Shown here piece by piece: positions 31,666 through 40,620 of a stretch of 41,229 nt of DNA. Made by a program: the position numbers and the translations under genes. The notes beneath the pieces are model-generated. The model was not told where the DNA came from and did not search any database. It was given only the letters and a program-made list of their open reading frames with translations. This DNA is from an uncultured Opitutia bacterium. GTDB taxonomy: Bacteria > Verrucomicrobiota > Verrucomicrobiia > Opitutales > UBA953. The number at the start of each line of letters is the position of its first letter. The first letter of the stretch is position 1. The stretch is taken from NCBI GenBank assembly GCA_903889525.1, contig CAISXT010000055.1:1-41229 (forward strand), written 5' to 3'.

Positions 31666-33450
31666 ATGGATCGCAAGAACTTCTTCCTGGGTATAGCCTG
31701 CCTCGCCGGTGCCTTTGCCCTTTTCTTCCTGACTAAACCCCCGACCCCGGTTGCGGCTATCCCTCCGGCTGTGACGCAGGTGGCCGCGACGAAGGCACTG
31801 CCGACGATGAGTGCCGTGCCCAGCTCCGCTACGCGTGTTGACAGTCTGGCCATCGACAAATCGAAGGCCGAATACCCCTTCATCGAAAACGACTTAATCA
31901 AGGTGACCCTGACCACCCGAGGTGGTGCCGTCCATAAAATCGAGTTGAAGAAGGAATTTTCGGAAGTCGGTAAAAATGAGCCCATCGCTTTCAATGTCGG
32001 CAATGAAGATGCCGCTTTGGCCTTGGCCCATCGGGATTCGAATGCTGGCAGCCTCGTGGGTGTCTATTCGGTTTTTTCGGTTCGGTCCAAGACAGCTACC
32101 GCCGTCACGCTGGTCGGCTCGTTGTCCGACGGTTCTCGCGTGGAGCGCACCTACTCCGTGGCGACGCCCAAGGTCGGCGAGGTCGGTGAGTCTTATTCGC
32201 TTCGTTTCTCTACCCGGGTGATTCCCGTCGCAGGTAAATCTGCTCCCTCCGTTTGGATTTCCACGGGATGCTGGATGCCTACGGCGGGCGACACTTCCAA
32301 CCAGTTCCTCTCTGTGCTCGCTTATGACGGCGATGATTTGACCCGCGTCGGACTCGATAAGTTCACTGCCGCGAGCGGCTTTTTGGGCCTCGGTCAGCAT
32401 GATGCGGCGATTAGCTCCCCGATTGCCTCCGTGGCCAAGCCCCTCACCTGGGTCGCCTCCGGCAATCAATTCTTCGCCTCGATTCTGCATCCTGATGCGG
32501 CCGTTCGGGGTACCCGCACCGAAGTCATCGTGCTTCCGGTGAGTTTTGATCCACTCAAGCGGAGCTTACAGGCGTTCGCCTCATGGGAGACGCCCGCCGA
32601 TAAGGATGGGGTCCGGACGATGGAGGGCGATTTCTTTGTCGGCCCCAAGGAATACGCCCGGGTCGCCGCGCTGCCTGACAGCCAGGTCTACGTCCTGCAG
32701 TTCTCCAAGTTGCTTGGCTTCATTTCCTTTGGCGGAATCTGTAAACTGCTCCTCTTTGTTCTCGGCGCCGTCCATTGGCTGCTCGCTTGGAGTGGTGCCT
32801 GGTCTTGGGGTTGGGCCATCGTGCTGCTGACCTGCTTGCTTAAACTCATCACTTGGCCGCTGACCTCGATGCAGATGAAGGCGGCGAAAAAAATGCAGAA
32901 GTTCGCGAAACCGATGCAGGACATCCGCGAGAAGTACAAGGACAACCCGGAGAAGCTGCAGAAGGAGACGCTGAAGCTCTATAAGGATAATCAGATTAAT
33001 CCTCTCGCCGGCTGTCTACCGATTCTCATCCAGATGCCGATTTTCTTTGGCCTGTATACCGCTTTCCAGACGACCGTCGAGCTGCGCCTGCACTCCTTCC
33101 TCTGGATCGCCGACCTTTCGGCCCCGGATACGGTTTACACCATCGGTGGCGTCGGAGGCTTCCCGGTGAACATCCTCCCGATTTTGATGGGACTCTCGAT
33201 GTGGCAATCGATGCGCATGACCCCGAATCCTTCGGCGGACGGCTCACAGAAGACCATTTTCTTGATGATGACGTTGATGTTCCCGGTCATCTGTTACCCG
33301 ATGCCTGCTGCCCTGACGCTGTACATGACGATTCAGAACCTATTGACGATTCTGCAGACTTGGCTTACCAAGGATGAAGACGCTCGCATCAAGGATGAAG
33401 ACGTCGAGGTGATTCTCCCGACCACTACCCGCAGGAAGCCCAAAGGCTGA
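31666..33450 (+). CDS. yidC: membrane protein insertase YidC
   Basis: A 594-residue inner-membrane protein of the Oxa1/YidC family that inserts and folds membrane proteins with or without SecYEG. The first 25 residues form the first membrane helix (NFFLGIACLAGAFALFFL), followed by a large periplasmic beta domain (~50-350). The conserved C-terminal 60-kDa domain (~370-580) includes WGWAIVLLTCLLKLITWPL, MKAAKKMQKFAKPMQDIREKY and NPLAGCLPILIQMPIFFGLY. The long form with periplasmic domain is Gram-negative-type. Start at 31666 is chosen over TTG 31621. rnpA/rpmH, the common partners, are not here; yebC follows 22 bp later. Confidence 0.96.
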   Translation: MDRKNFFLGIACLAGAFALFFLTKPPTPVAAIPPAVTQVAATKALPTMSAVPSSATRVDSLAIDKSKAEYPFIENDLIKVTLTTRGGAVHKIELKKEFSEVGKNEPIAFNVGNEDAALALAHRDSNAGSLVGVYSVFSVRSKTATAVTLVGSLSDGSRVERTYSVATPKVGEVGESYSLRFSTRVIPVAGKSAPSVWISTGCWMPTAGDTSNQFLSVLAYDGDDLTRVGLDKFTAASGFLGLGQHDAAISSPIASVAKPLTWVASGNQFFASILHPDAAVRGTRTEVIVLPVSFDPLKRSLQAFASWETPADKDGVRTMEGDFFVGPKEYARVAALPDSQVYVLQFSKLLGFISFGGICKLLLFVLGAVHWLLAWSGAWSWGWAIVLLTCLLKLITWPLTSMQMKAAKKMQKFAKPMQDIREKYKDNPEKLQKETLKLYKDNQINPLAGCLPILIQMPIFFGLYTAFQTTVELRLHSFLWIADLSAPDTVYTIGGVGGFPVNILPILMGLSMWQSMRMTPNPSADGSQKTIFLMMTLMFPVICYPMPAALTLYMTIQNLLTILQTWLTKDEDARIKDEDVEVILPTTTRRKPKG

Positions 33451-33472
33451 TTTTAACCCCCCCCACCACCCC

Positions 33473-34213
33473 ATGTCTGGTCATAGTAAATGGCACACGA
33501 CCAAGCGGCATAAGGCCGTGATCGATGCGAAGCGCGGCAAGATTTTCTCCGTGCTGGCCAAGGAAATCTCACTGGCAGCCCGTGCTGGCGGCGGAAGCCC
33601 GGAGTCCAACGTACGCTTGCGTACGCTCATGGATAAGGCCCGGGCGGCCAACATGCCTTCGGATAATATCAAGCGCGCGGTCCAGAAGGGCACGGGCGAG
33701 ATTCCGGGCGTGACCTACGAGGAGATTGTCTATGAAGGCTACGCCCCAGGCGGAGTCGGGCTGATTGTCGAAGTCACCACGGACAATAAGAACCGGGCAG
33801 CCGCTGAGGTCCGCCAGGCTTTTAACGATAATGGTGGCAATATGGCTCAGACTGGCGCGGTGTCGCACAGCTTCCAGAAGAAGGGGCAGTTTCTGATTGG
33901 CGCTTCCCAGGTGGGTGAAGACGCCCTCATGGAGTTGGTCCTTGAGGTGGGCGCTGAAGACGTCGTGAACAACGGCGATCACTTTGAAGTGCTTTCGCCT
34001 GTCTCGGCTTTCGATGCGATTTCCAAGGCGCTGCAAGAGAAAGCGATTAAGCCGGAGTCGGCCGAGCTGGCCTATGTTTCGAGCCTGCCCGTGCCGGTTA
34101 CGGATGCCGCGATCGCCAAGCAGGTGCTGGAGCTCATTGATGCCCTTGAGTCGCTGGATGACGTGAAGGCGGTGCACGGCAACCAGGAGATTGATGAGAA
34201 GTTGATGGGCTGA
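33473..34213 (+). CDS. yebC: YebC/PmpR-family protein
   Basis: A 246-residue protein starting MSGHSKWHTTKRHKAVIDAKRGKIFS, the diagnostic YebC/TACO1 N-terminus, followed by SNVRLRTLMDKARAANMPSDNIKRAVQKGTGE and GYAPGGVGLIVEVTTDNKNR. The family was annotated as transcription regulators; recent work links YebC and its homologue TACO1 to translation of polyproline or difficult sequences. Cytoplasmic. The leader is a run of eight C and CACC, with no Shine-Dalgarno. It is close behind yidC and is probably co-transcribed with it. Confidence 0.96.
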   Translation: MSGHSKWHTTKRHKAVIDAKRGKIFSVLAKEISLAARAGGGSPESNVRLRTLMDKARAANMPSDNIKRAVQKGTGEIPGVTYEEIVYEGYAPGGVGLIVEVTTDNKNRAAAEVRQAFNDNGGNMAQTGAVSHSFQKKGQFLIGASQVGEDALMELVLEVGAEDVVNNGDHFEVLSPVSAFDAISKALQEKAIKPESAELAYVSSLPVPVTDAAIAKQVLELIDALESLDDVKAVHGNQEIDEKLMG

Positions 34214-34270
34214 GGATCCTCCTCGCTCAATAAACTTCTCCCTTGGTCGGTTATCATCCACACTCTGGAG

Positions 34271-34765
34271 GTGGCCGCTCCGTTTCGTAGATCCAGTCAT
34301 GACGTTTCTGGCGTCCGCACGGCTGCGCGTGCGGTGATTTTGCGCGGTGGGGATATCCTCGTGGTTCGGATCCGCACGGAAGAGGGCGAGTTCTTAGTCC
34401 TTCCGGGGGGTGGACAGAATCACGGCGAGACCTTGGAGGCCACGGTCATGCGCGAAGTCTTGGAGGAGTTGGGGCTGCGGGTTGCTCCGAAGGCTTTGCT
34501 CTATGTCCGGGAGTATGTCGGCAAGAACCATGGCATGCATCGGATTCACGGTCACTTTCATCAGGTAGAGGCCGTCTTCCATTGTGAGTGTGCAGATTTT
34601 TCGCCCATCGGGGAAGGACGAGAGCGGGATCGCCGTCAGGTTGGTTTCGAGTGGCTCCCCTTGGCCCGCTTGGCGGATTATCCGCTTTCGCCTCAGGGGC
34701 TGGGGGAGGTCATTCCACGGGCCTTGGAAAGCGGAGCCGCCACCTATCTGGGTGACATTCATTGA
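34271..34765 (+). CDS. NUDIX hydrolase
   Basis: A 164-residue protein from the GTG at 34271. The Nudix box GGGQNHGETLEATVMREVLEELGL matches G-x5-E-x7-R-E-U-x-E-E-x-G-U. It is preceded by AARAVILRGGDILVVRIRTEEG and followed by ERDRRQVGFEWLPLARL. These enzymes cleave nucleoside diphosphates linked to another moiety; the substrate is unclear. TATCAT (near -10) is found 13 nt before the GTG, and GGAG directly abuts it, so the start could be slightly different. Between yebC (57 bp upstream) and tRNA-Val. Confidence 0.85.
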   Translation: MAAPFRRSSHDVSGVRTAARAVILRGGDILVVRIRTEEGEFLVLPGGGQNHGETLEATVMREVLEELGLRVAPKALLYVREYVGKNHGMHRIHGHFHQVEAVFHCECADFSPIGEGRERDRRQVGFEWLPLARLADYPLSPQGLGEVIPRALESGAATYLGDIH

Positions 34766-34814
34766 AGGCTTGCCAGCCAGCCTTCGCCTCCCTTTGTTCA
34801 CCTTCCCTTTTATT

Positions 34815-36363
<1,549 letters not shown>

Positions 36364-36386
36364 GGCACGGTCGTAGGAAAAACGAA

Positions 36387-36414
36387 GGGCCGCCCGAGGG
36401 GCGGCCCTTTTTAT
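36387..36414 (+). terminator. terminator after enolase
   Basis: Stem GGGCCGCCC / GGGCGGCCC (9 bp, GAG loop) followed by TTTTTATT. Confidence 0.93.
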
Positions 36415-36454
36415 TGTCCGATGTGGCGGAGGTGATGAATGATGGGCGCCCGTG

Positions 36455-36572
36455 GGTAGGGACGCGATGACATCGCGTCCGTTCGCAGAGCCATATTCGA
36501 TCTAACGGGAAGAGTTTTTGGCCCTCCCGACGTTCGTCCTCCCACGGACGCGATGGTGATCGCGTCCCTACC
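36455..36572. repeat. REP-like doublet (118-bp inverted-repeat element)
   Basis: Two palindromic units in opposite orientation. Unit 1: GGACGCGAT-GAC-ATCGCGTCC (36460-36480). Unit 2: GGACGCGAT-GGTG-ATCGCGTCC (36546-36567). The outer ends are perfect 14-bp inverted repeats, GGTAGGGACGCGAT (36455-36468) and ATCGCGTCCCTACC (36559-36572). The inner flanks ATCGCGTCCGT and ACGGACGCGAT are also inverted copies (11 bp). About 60 bp of non-coding sequence lies between. This is the organisation of REP doublets (BIMEs) or small MITE-like elements moved by REP-associated tyrosine transposases; no transposase is in the window. Its right end supplies the stop codon of the adjacent minus-strand gene. Confidence 0.8.
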
Positions 36573-37860
36573 TCGATTCGAGGCCCGCCGTGTTAACGGC
36601 AATGATCTTGTACTTCGAGCCAGCCTTGGCGCCCTTATCGACGAAGCGCATCTGCGTCAGGGGTTGCAGGGGCGTGTCGCCGTAGCTCATGCCTTGGAAG
36701 AGCGGCTTGCCGAAGGTGTTCTTCGGGGTCTCGGGCACACGCCCGACGGTCTGCCCGTCCTTTTGCACAAGGAACTGGCGGATGCCGCTTTCGAAGTCCG
36801 CATGCGCATCCCAGGTTACTTCGACGCCATCCGCCGTAGCCTTAGAGGCAACGTTGAACGGTGCGGGCGGGGGCGTGGTGTCGGCGGTGGAGCCGGTCTT
36901 CACGTATTCCGTCCACGCCTTGGCATAGGTGGCATTGGGCAACCAGTTGGCTTCAGCCTTATCTCCGCTATATTCTCCGGCGGGCTTGGCTTCATTGCCG
37001 AGCAGAGGGGACATCCAGCCTTTCGACTGGTCGATTTTGCGGAGTTTGTTGCCTGAGGCGGGCAGGCGAAGTTCTAGACAGGCATCGAAGAAGGCGATGG
37101 AGGCGTAGCGCTGGTCGCCGGTTTGGTGTCCGGTGAGAGGGTCTGGTGCGAAGCCAATCGGTGCACCCTTTGCCCGGTAGGCCTTAAACATCGCAAGGTT
37201 GTCGACCCATGCTCCGTTAAAGCGCTTGTCGCCATTTTCTTTGACGCCCGGATTGGCCATCATCGGAATTTCGTAGGCTTCGGGAGGGAGGACTACTTCG
37301 GCAATGGCGCGAGCCTTCGTGGGGTCGGTGGGTTTTTGCCAAGCAGCGTAGGCCGTGCCGGAACGGAACCAGATGGCGACAATGCGCTCAGGATAATTGG
37401 CCTGCATGATGCTGGCCCAGAAGCCGCCACCGCTGTGGCCCCAAAGGCACCACGGAGCCGACGCGATTTCGGCGTGGCCGGTTTGCTTGGCGAGATCGGT
37501 CAATGCTTGGAGGTAGACTTTATCCGAACCATTGCGCGGATCGCACCACATGCGGCAGTTCGCTTTATCGGGTTCTTGGACCACGGGGCCGAGGAGGGCG
37601 CAGTCCCACTTGCGGGCGAGTGCCTGCCAGTGGAGGTCATCGGCGACGGTGACGGCACCTTTATTTGAGCCGAGGCCACAGCCGTGCTGGTGCACAATGA
37701 CGCCGCGGACGGTCTTCACGCCTTCGGGCAACCAAAGATTGTAGGTCGAGGCGAAGATGAGTTCGCCAGGTTTATCCGAGGCCGGGTAGCTCACGGAATA
37801 TTTGGTGCCATCAGCCAGAGCGGCCAAGGGCAGGAGGAGTAGGGCGAGTAAGGGTCGCAT
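36568..37860 (-). CDS. secreted alpha/beta-hydrolase with C-terminal fibronectin-III-like domain
   Basis: A 430-residue protein with a signal peptide (MRPLLALLLLPLAALADG). The hydrolase part shows VRGVIVHQHGCGLG (oxyanion loop) and APWCLWGHSGGGFWAS (nucleophile Ser in G-H-S-G-G), like polyhydroxybutyrate-depolymerase or feruloyl-esterase-type enzymes. The last ~100 residues (APFNVASKATADGVEVTWDA, SKYKIIAVNTAGLES) resemble a fibronectin type III domain, common on secreted carbohydrate-active enzymes. The stop codon TAG (36570-36568) is the inverted-repeat end of the REP-like element, so the C-terminus may be slightly truncated or extended compared with relatives. TATAAG lies 8 nt before the ATG. 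Confidence 0.72.
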   Translation of the reverse strand: MRPLLALLLLPLAALADGTKYSVSYPASDKPGELIFASTYNLWLPEGVKTVRGVIVHQHGCGLGSNKGAVTVADDLHWQALARKWDCALLGPVVQEPDKANCRMWCDPRNGSDKVYLQALTDLAKQTGHAEIASAPWCLWGHSGGGFWASIMQANYPERIVAIWFRSGTAYAAWQKPTDPTKARAIAEVVLPPEAYEIPMMANPGVKENGDKRFNGAWVDNLAMFKAYRAKGAPIGFAPDPLTGHQTGDQRYASIAFFDACLELRLPASGNKLRKIDQSKGWMSPLLGNEAKPAGEYSGDKAEANWLPNATYAKAWTEYVKTGSTADTTPPPAPFNVASKATADGVEVTWDAHADFESGIRQFLVQKDGQTVGRVPETPKNTFGKPLFQGMSYGDTPLQPLTQMRFVDKGAKAGSKYKIIAVNTAGLESR

Positions 37861-37912
37861 GGGGTTGGCTTATAGACACCCGAATCGCTGTCGGGTTCAA
37901 GCCGACGATGTC

Positions 37913-37940
37913 TTGCCGTGATTTTATTTGGGGCTAATTT
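37913..37940 (+). promoter_or_regulatory. candidate promoter of small membrane protein gene
   Basis: TTGCCG (37913-37918), a 16-nt spacer, TAATTT (37935-37940), then 6 nt to ATG 37947. The -35 is 34 nt before the start, as for terC and tspO. Confidence 0.3.
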
Positions 37941-37946
37941 ACCAAG

Positions 37947-38609
37947 ATGGGATTGAAAGATGATTTGCTGGCGAAAATGCAGGCTTGGAAGGCGCTGGCG
38001 GATGCGCGTGCCCAGCAGGCGGCTCCGACTGCGGTGTCGTTGCTCTCAGCCGAGCTGCTGGCCAAGGGGCATCCAAAGGTCTCTCGCGTCGTGGTCGGAG
38101 ATGGGCTCGTCTACGGGGTGCGCCAAGGGAGTGGCTTCGGGTGGTGCTGGCTCATTTTTACGATGGTGCATTGTTTCTTCATGTTTAGCGGCCTGCGGGG
38201 TGGCACGGTCACGATGAACCATCGGCTATTGAGCAATCCATCGCTCTGGGACTTCATGCTCTTGGGCTTGTTTTACATCCCCTTCTTCTTGGTCGGATTC
38301 GGTTTCACGATCGCCCGTTATCGTATTGAGCTGACGTCGGCGGCGGTGGCCGTGCGGTGGCGGATTCTGCCGTGGATTGGTTGGACATGGCGGCTGAGCG
38401 CCGGCGAAGAAGTGGCGGTGACGCTCGCCTTTCGCGGCTCCAGTGAGAATGAACGACCGCTCCCGGCGGTGGTGATTTCTTCCCAGGGTAAGGAAATTAG
38501 CTTCGGGAGCTTCCTGCCCGCCGGCGTGAAGGAGTTCCTCGCTGGTGCGATCCTTGATTATTATCAGGGCGCTGAGCCAAGTACGGCCCCGTTCATTCCG
38601 CGCGCCTAA
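37947..38609 (+). CDS. uncharacterised membrane protein, two helices
   Basis: A 220-residue protein I do not recognise. Residues 1-45 are a charged soluble N-terminus (LLAKMQAWKALADARAQQ). Two membrane helices follow (~68-82, FGWCWLIFTMVHCFFMF; ~102-125, LLGLFYIPFFLVGFGFTI). The C-terminal ~95 residues form a small soluble region starting ARYRIELTSAAVAVRWRILPWIG. The pair of helices followed by a beta-rich domain that reports V-R-W-R, W-T-W-R is somewhat like PH-domain-containing membrane proteins, but this is only a resemblance. The leader is short, without a Shine-Dalgarno. Its stop lies 3 nt from the sialidase gene, which converges on it. Confidence 0.6.
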   Translation: MGLKDDLLAKMQAWKALADARAQQAAPTAVSLLSAELLAKGHPKVSRVVVGDGLVYGVRQGSGFGWCWLIFTMVHCFFMFSGLRGGTVTMNHRLLSNPSLWDFMLLGLFYIPFFLVGFGFTIARYRIELTSAAVAVRWRILPWIGWTWRLSAGEEVAVTLAFRGSSENERPLPAVVISSQGKEISFGSFLPAGVKEFLAGAILDYYQGAEPSTAPFIPRA

Positions 38610-38612
38610 GTT

Positions 38613-39698
38613 TTATTTGCGCGGTAGTTCGACTGCCCGAAAGCGTACGAGGGTGTTACTGGACGGTTCGTAGAGCACGCCGAGGCGACCGTCTTTGAGT
38701 AACGCCATGCTGCTGTAGGCGAACGGTCCCGGGAAGGTCAGCTGAGTGGTATCCCAGGTGCGGCCGTTGTCGTGCGATAGGCGAAGGGTCCCATTGTTCC
38801 GGCCCTTGCCCACGGGGTTAAGAAAGGCGAGGGTATGGTCATCAATCCGCAGTAGGCTGCCCTGACAGGTGGGCTCGGGAAGCTTCAGGTCATCTTGGGC
38901 GGCGGTCCAGGTCTCGCCACCATCCTTCGACCAAGAGACCTTCCGGTAGTGGGTGCCTTTCCAGCGCCGGGAGTTCAGGTAGAGGCCGCCATCGGAGGTT
39001 TCCGCTACTTGGACTTCGTTCAATTGCAGTAAATCCGTCTGGGGGACGAGTGCGCCGCGCTGCCAGGTGGCGCCAGCGTCGTCACTGTAAGCGACCCAGT
39101 TGCAGAAGTTCTTCTTCGCGTCCTGTGAGTTGAAGGGAATGACGAGTCGACCAGCCTTGGGGCCGGTCTGGAGTTGGATGCCGATGCCTGGGCCGGAGGC
39201 GGTGGTGATGGCCTCAGCCGGCTTGAGGATCGCGGAAACGTCGGTCGGCTTGCTCCACGTCACGCCATCGTCATCGGATGTCACGAAGCAGGAACGATTA
39301 CCTTTGGGGTCGGCCGGGCCGACCGGGAGGCCGCTAAACTCATGTCCGCCGGTGGGAAAGGTTTGGTAGAAAAGGAAGACGCGCCCGGACTTGGCTTCTT
39401 GGAGTAGGCAGGGGTTGTTGCAGCTGTCGGTCCCTTGTTCGTAAGCGATGCGTGGTTTGCTCCAGGTGGCACCATCATCCTTTGAGATTGAGACCACGAG
39501 GTCATTGCCAGCCTGGTCGGAGGATTTATCACGTCCTTCGGCGGCGGCAATCAGGGTGCCTTGCTTTGTGCGAAGTAAGGCCGGGATACGCACCGAAGGG
39601 TGCGGCAGGTTCTTTTTAGCTTCAAAGACGATGACGTCGGCGCCGTCGGCGGCGAACGCGGAGAGGCAGAGCAGGCTGAGGAGCAGGGCGATGCGCAT
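38613..39698 (-). CDS. secreted exo-alpha-sialidase (GH33, BNR/Asp-box)
   Basis: A 361-residue beta-propeller enzyme with a signal peptide (MRIALLLSLLCLSAFAADG). The arginine of the RIP motif (SVRIPALLRT, Arg37) and the following EGRDKSSDQAGNDLVVS (catalytic Asp about 61) fit GH33. Five Asp boxes of the S-x-D-x-G-x-T-W type are visible (SKDDGATW, SDDDGVTW, SDDAGATW, SKDGGETW, SHDNGRTW). It releases terminal sialic acid from glycoconjugates outside the cell. The ATG is 2 nt downstream of nanA's stop, so it is co-transcribed, which strengthens the sialidase call over other BNR-repeat proteins. Confidence 0.88.
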   Translation of the reverse strand: MRIALLLSLLCLSAFAADGADVIVFEAKKNLPHPSVRIPALLRTKQGTLIAAAEGRDKSSDQAGNDLVVSISKDDGATWSKPRIAYEQGTDSCNNPCLLQEAKSGRVFLFYQTFPTGGHEFSGLPVGPADPKGNRSCFVTSDDDGVTWSKPTDVSAILKPAEAITTASGPGIGIQLQTGPKAGRLVIPFNSQDAKKNFCNWVAYSDDAGATWQRGALVPQTDLLQLNEVQVAETSDGGLYLNSRRWKGTHYRKVSWSKDGGETWTAAQDDLKLPEPTCQGSLLRIDDHTLAFLNPVGKGRNNGTLRLSHDNGRTWDTTQLTFPGPFAYSSMALLKDGRLGVLYEPSSNTLVRFRAVELPRK

Positions 39699-39700
39699 GT

Positions 39701-40618
39701 TTAGAAATTCCAGCTGAAGAAGCCGATGGTTTCGAGTTCACCGATCATCTTCTTAGTCTCGGCGTCGTCGGGGTTGCCGTTGGGCAGGCGGGCGGGGCCG
39801 AGCGGCACGCCGAGGTGGGCCATCAAAGCTTTGGCTGCGCCCATGTAGCCTCGCTGGGCGAGGATATCGACGACCGGCTGGACTTTGGCCTGTTCGGCTT
39901 CGGCCACGTGGGCGTCGCCTTTCGCATGCGCCGCAATTGTGCGGAGTAGGGGACCGGGGTTGAAATTGTAGGTGCTGCCCACGCCAGCGGTCGCGCCCGC
40001 TCGCAGCGCAGGGAGGAAGCGTTCGTCGATGCCATAGGGCAAGTCGAAGCGGCTGCCTTCGAGCGCCTGCGCCCGACGCATCGCGTCGAGGTCTGGGTTG
40101 GAATACTTTACGCCCGCAAGGTTCGGGATGATCGGCGAGGCGGCCTTGAGGAACTCGTCGACCGGGAGGCCGCCGATGCCGGTCATGCCGGGGATGTCGT
40201 AGTAATAGAACGGTGTCCGCGGGGCGGCCTTAGCCACCATCGCGCAGCTGGCGACGAGGTCGGCCATCGTGCGCGGCTTGAAGTAGGAAGGTGAGATCAT
40301 CGAGATCGCCTTGGCCTGATTCTTCTCCGCGTGGGCGGCGAGTTGCGCGGCTTCGGTCAGGCAGTTCGCGCCGACGTGCACGATGACATCGATGCCGGCG
40401 GCCGGACCGACGACGGCCCAGCGGTCATTGAGGGCTGCACGTTCGCCGGCGGTGAGCGAACTGCTTTCGCCCGTGGTGCCGCCGATGAAGACGGACGTGA
40501 TGCCGTGGCTGCGGAGGAAGGCCGCCTGGTGTTCGACGCCTTCCAGATTGAGCGAGCCATCGGCCTGGAAAGGTGTATGGGTGGCCGTGCAGAGGCCGGA
40601 GAATTTGAAGGCGGACAT
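39701..40618 (-). CDS. nanA: N-acetylneuraminate lyase (DapA/NanA superfamily)
   Basis: A 305-residue TIM-barrel aldolase. The family motif GGTTGESSSLT (48-56), the tyrosine in YYYDIPG (about 140) and the Schiff-base lysine in AGVKYSN (Lys171) are all present. GIDERFLPALRAGATAGVGSTYNF matches sialic-acid lyases rather than dihydrodipicolinate synthase. The reaction splits N-acetylneuraminate into N-acetylmannosamine and pyruvate. It is set between a sialidase gene (2 nt downstream) and a permease gene (2 nt upstream), an operon for sialic-acid capture. nanE/nanK are not in view and could lie upstream, beyond the window. Confidence 0.88.
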   Translation of the reverse strand: MSAFKFSGLCTATHTPFQADGSLNLEGVEHQAAFLRSHGITSVFIGGTTGESSSLTAGERAALNDRWAVVGPAAGIDVIVHVGANCLTEAAQLAAHAEKNQAKAISMISPSYFKPRTMADLVASCAMVAKAAPRTPFYYYDIPGMTGIGGLPVDEFLKAASPIIPNLAGVKYSNPDLDAMRRAQALEGSRFDLPYGIDERFLPALRAGATAGVGSTYNFNPGPLLRTIAAHAKGDAHVAEAEQAKVQPVVDILAQRGYMGAAKALMAHLGVPLGPARLPNGNPDDAETKKMIGELETIGFFSWNF

Positions 40619-40620
40619 GA

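Noticed and set aside
36457-36480. First palindrome of the repeat element as a terminator of eno
   Set aside because: eno already has a strong terminator at 36387-36414, and no T tract follows the palindrome.
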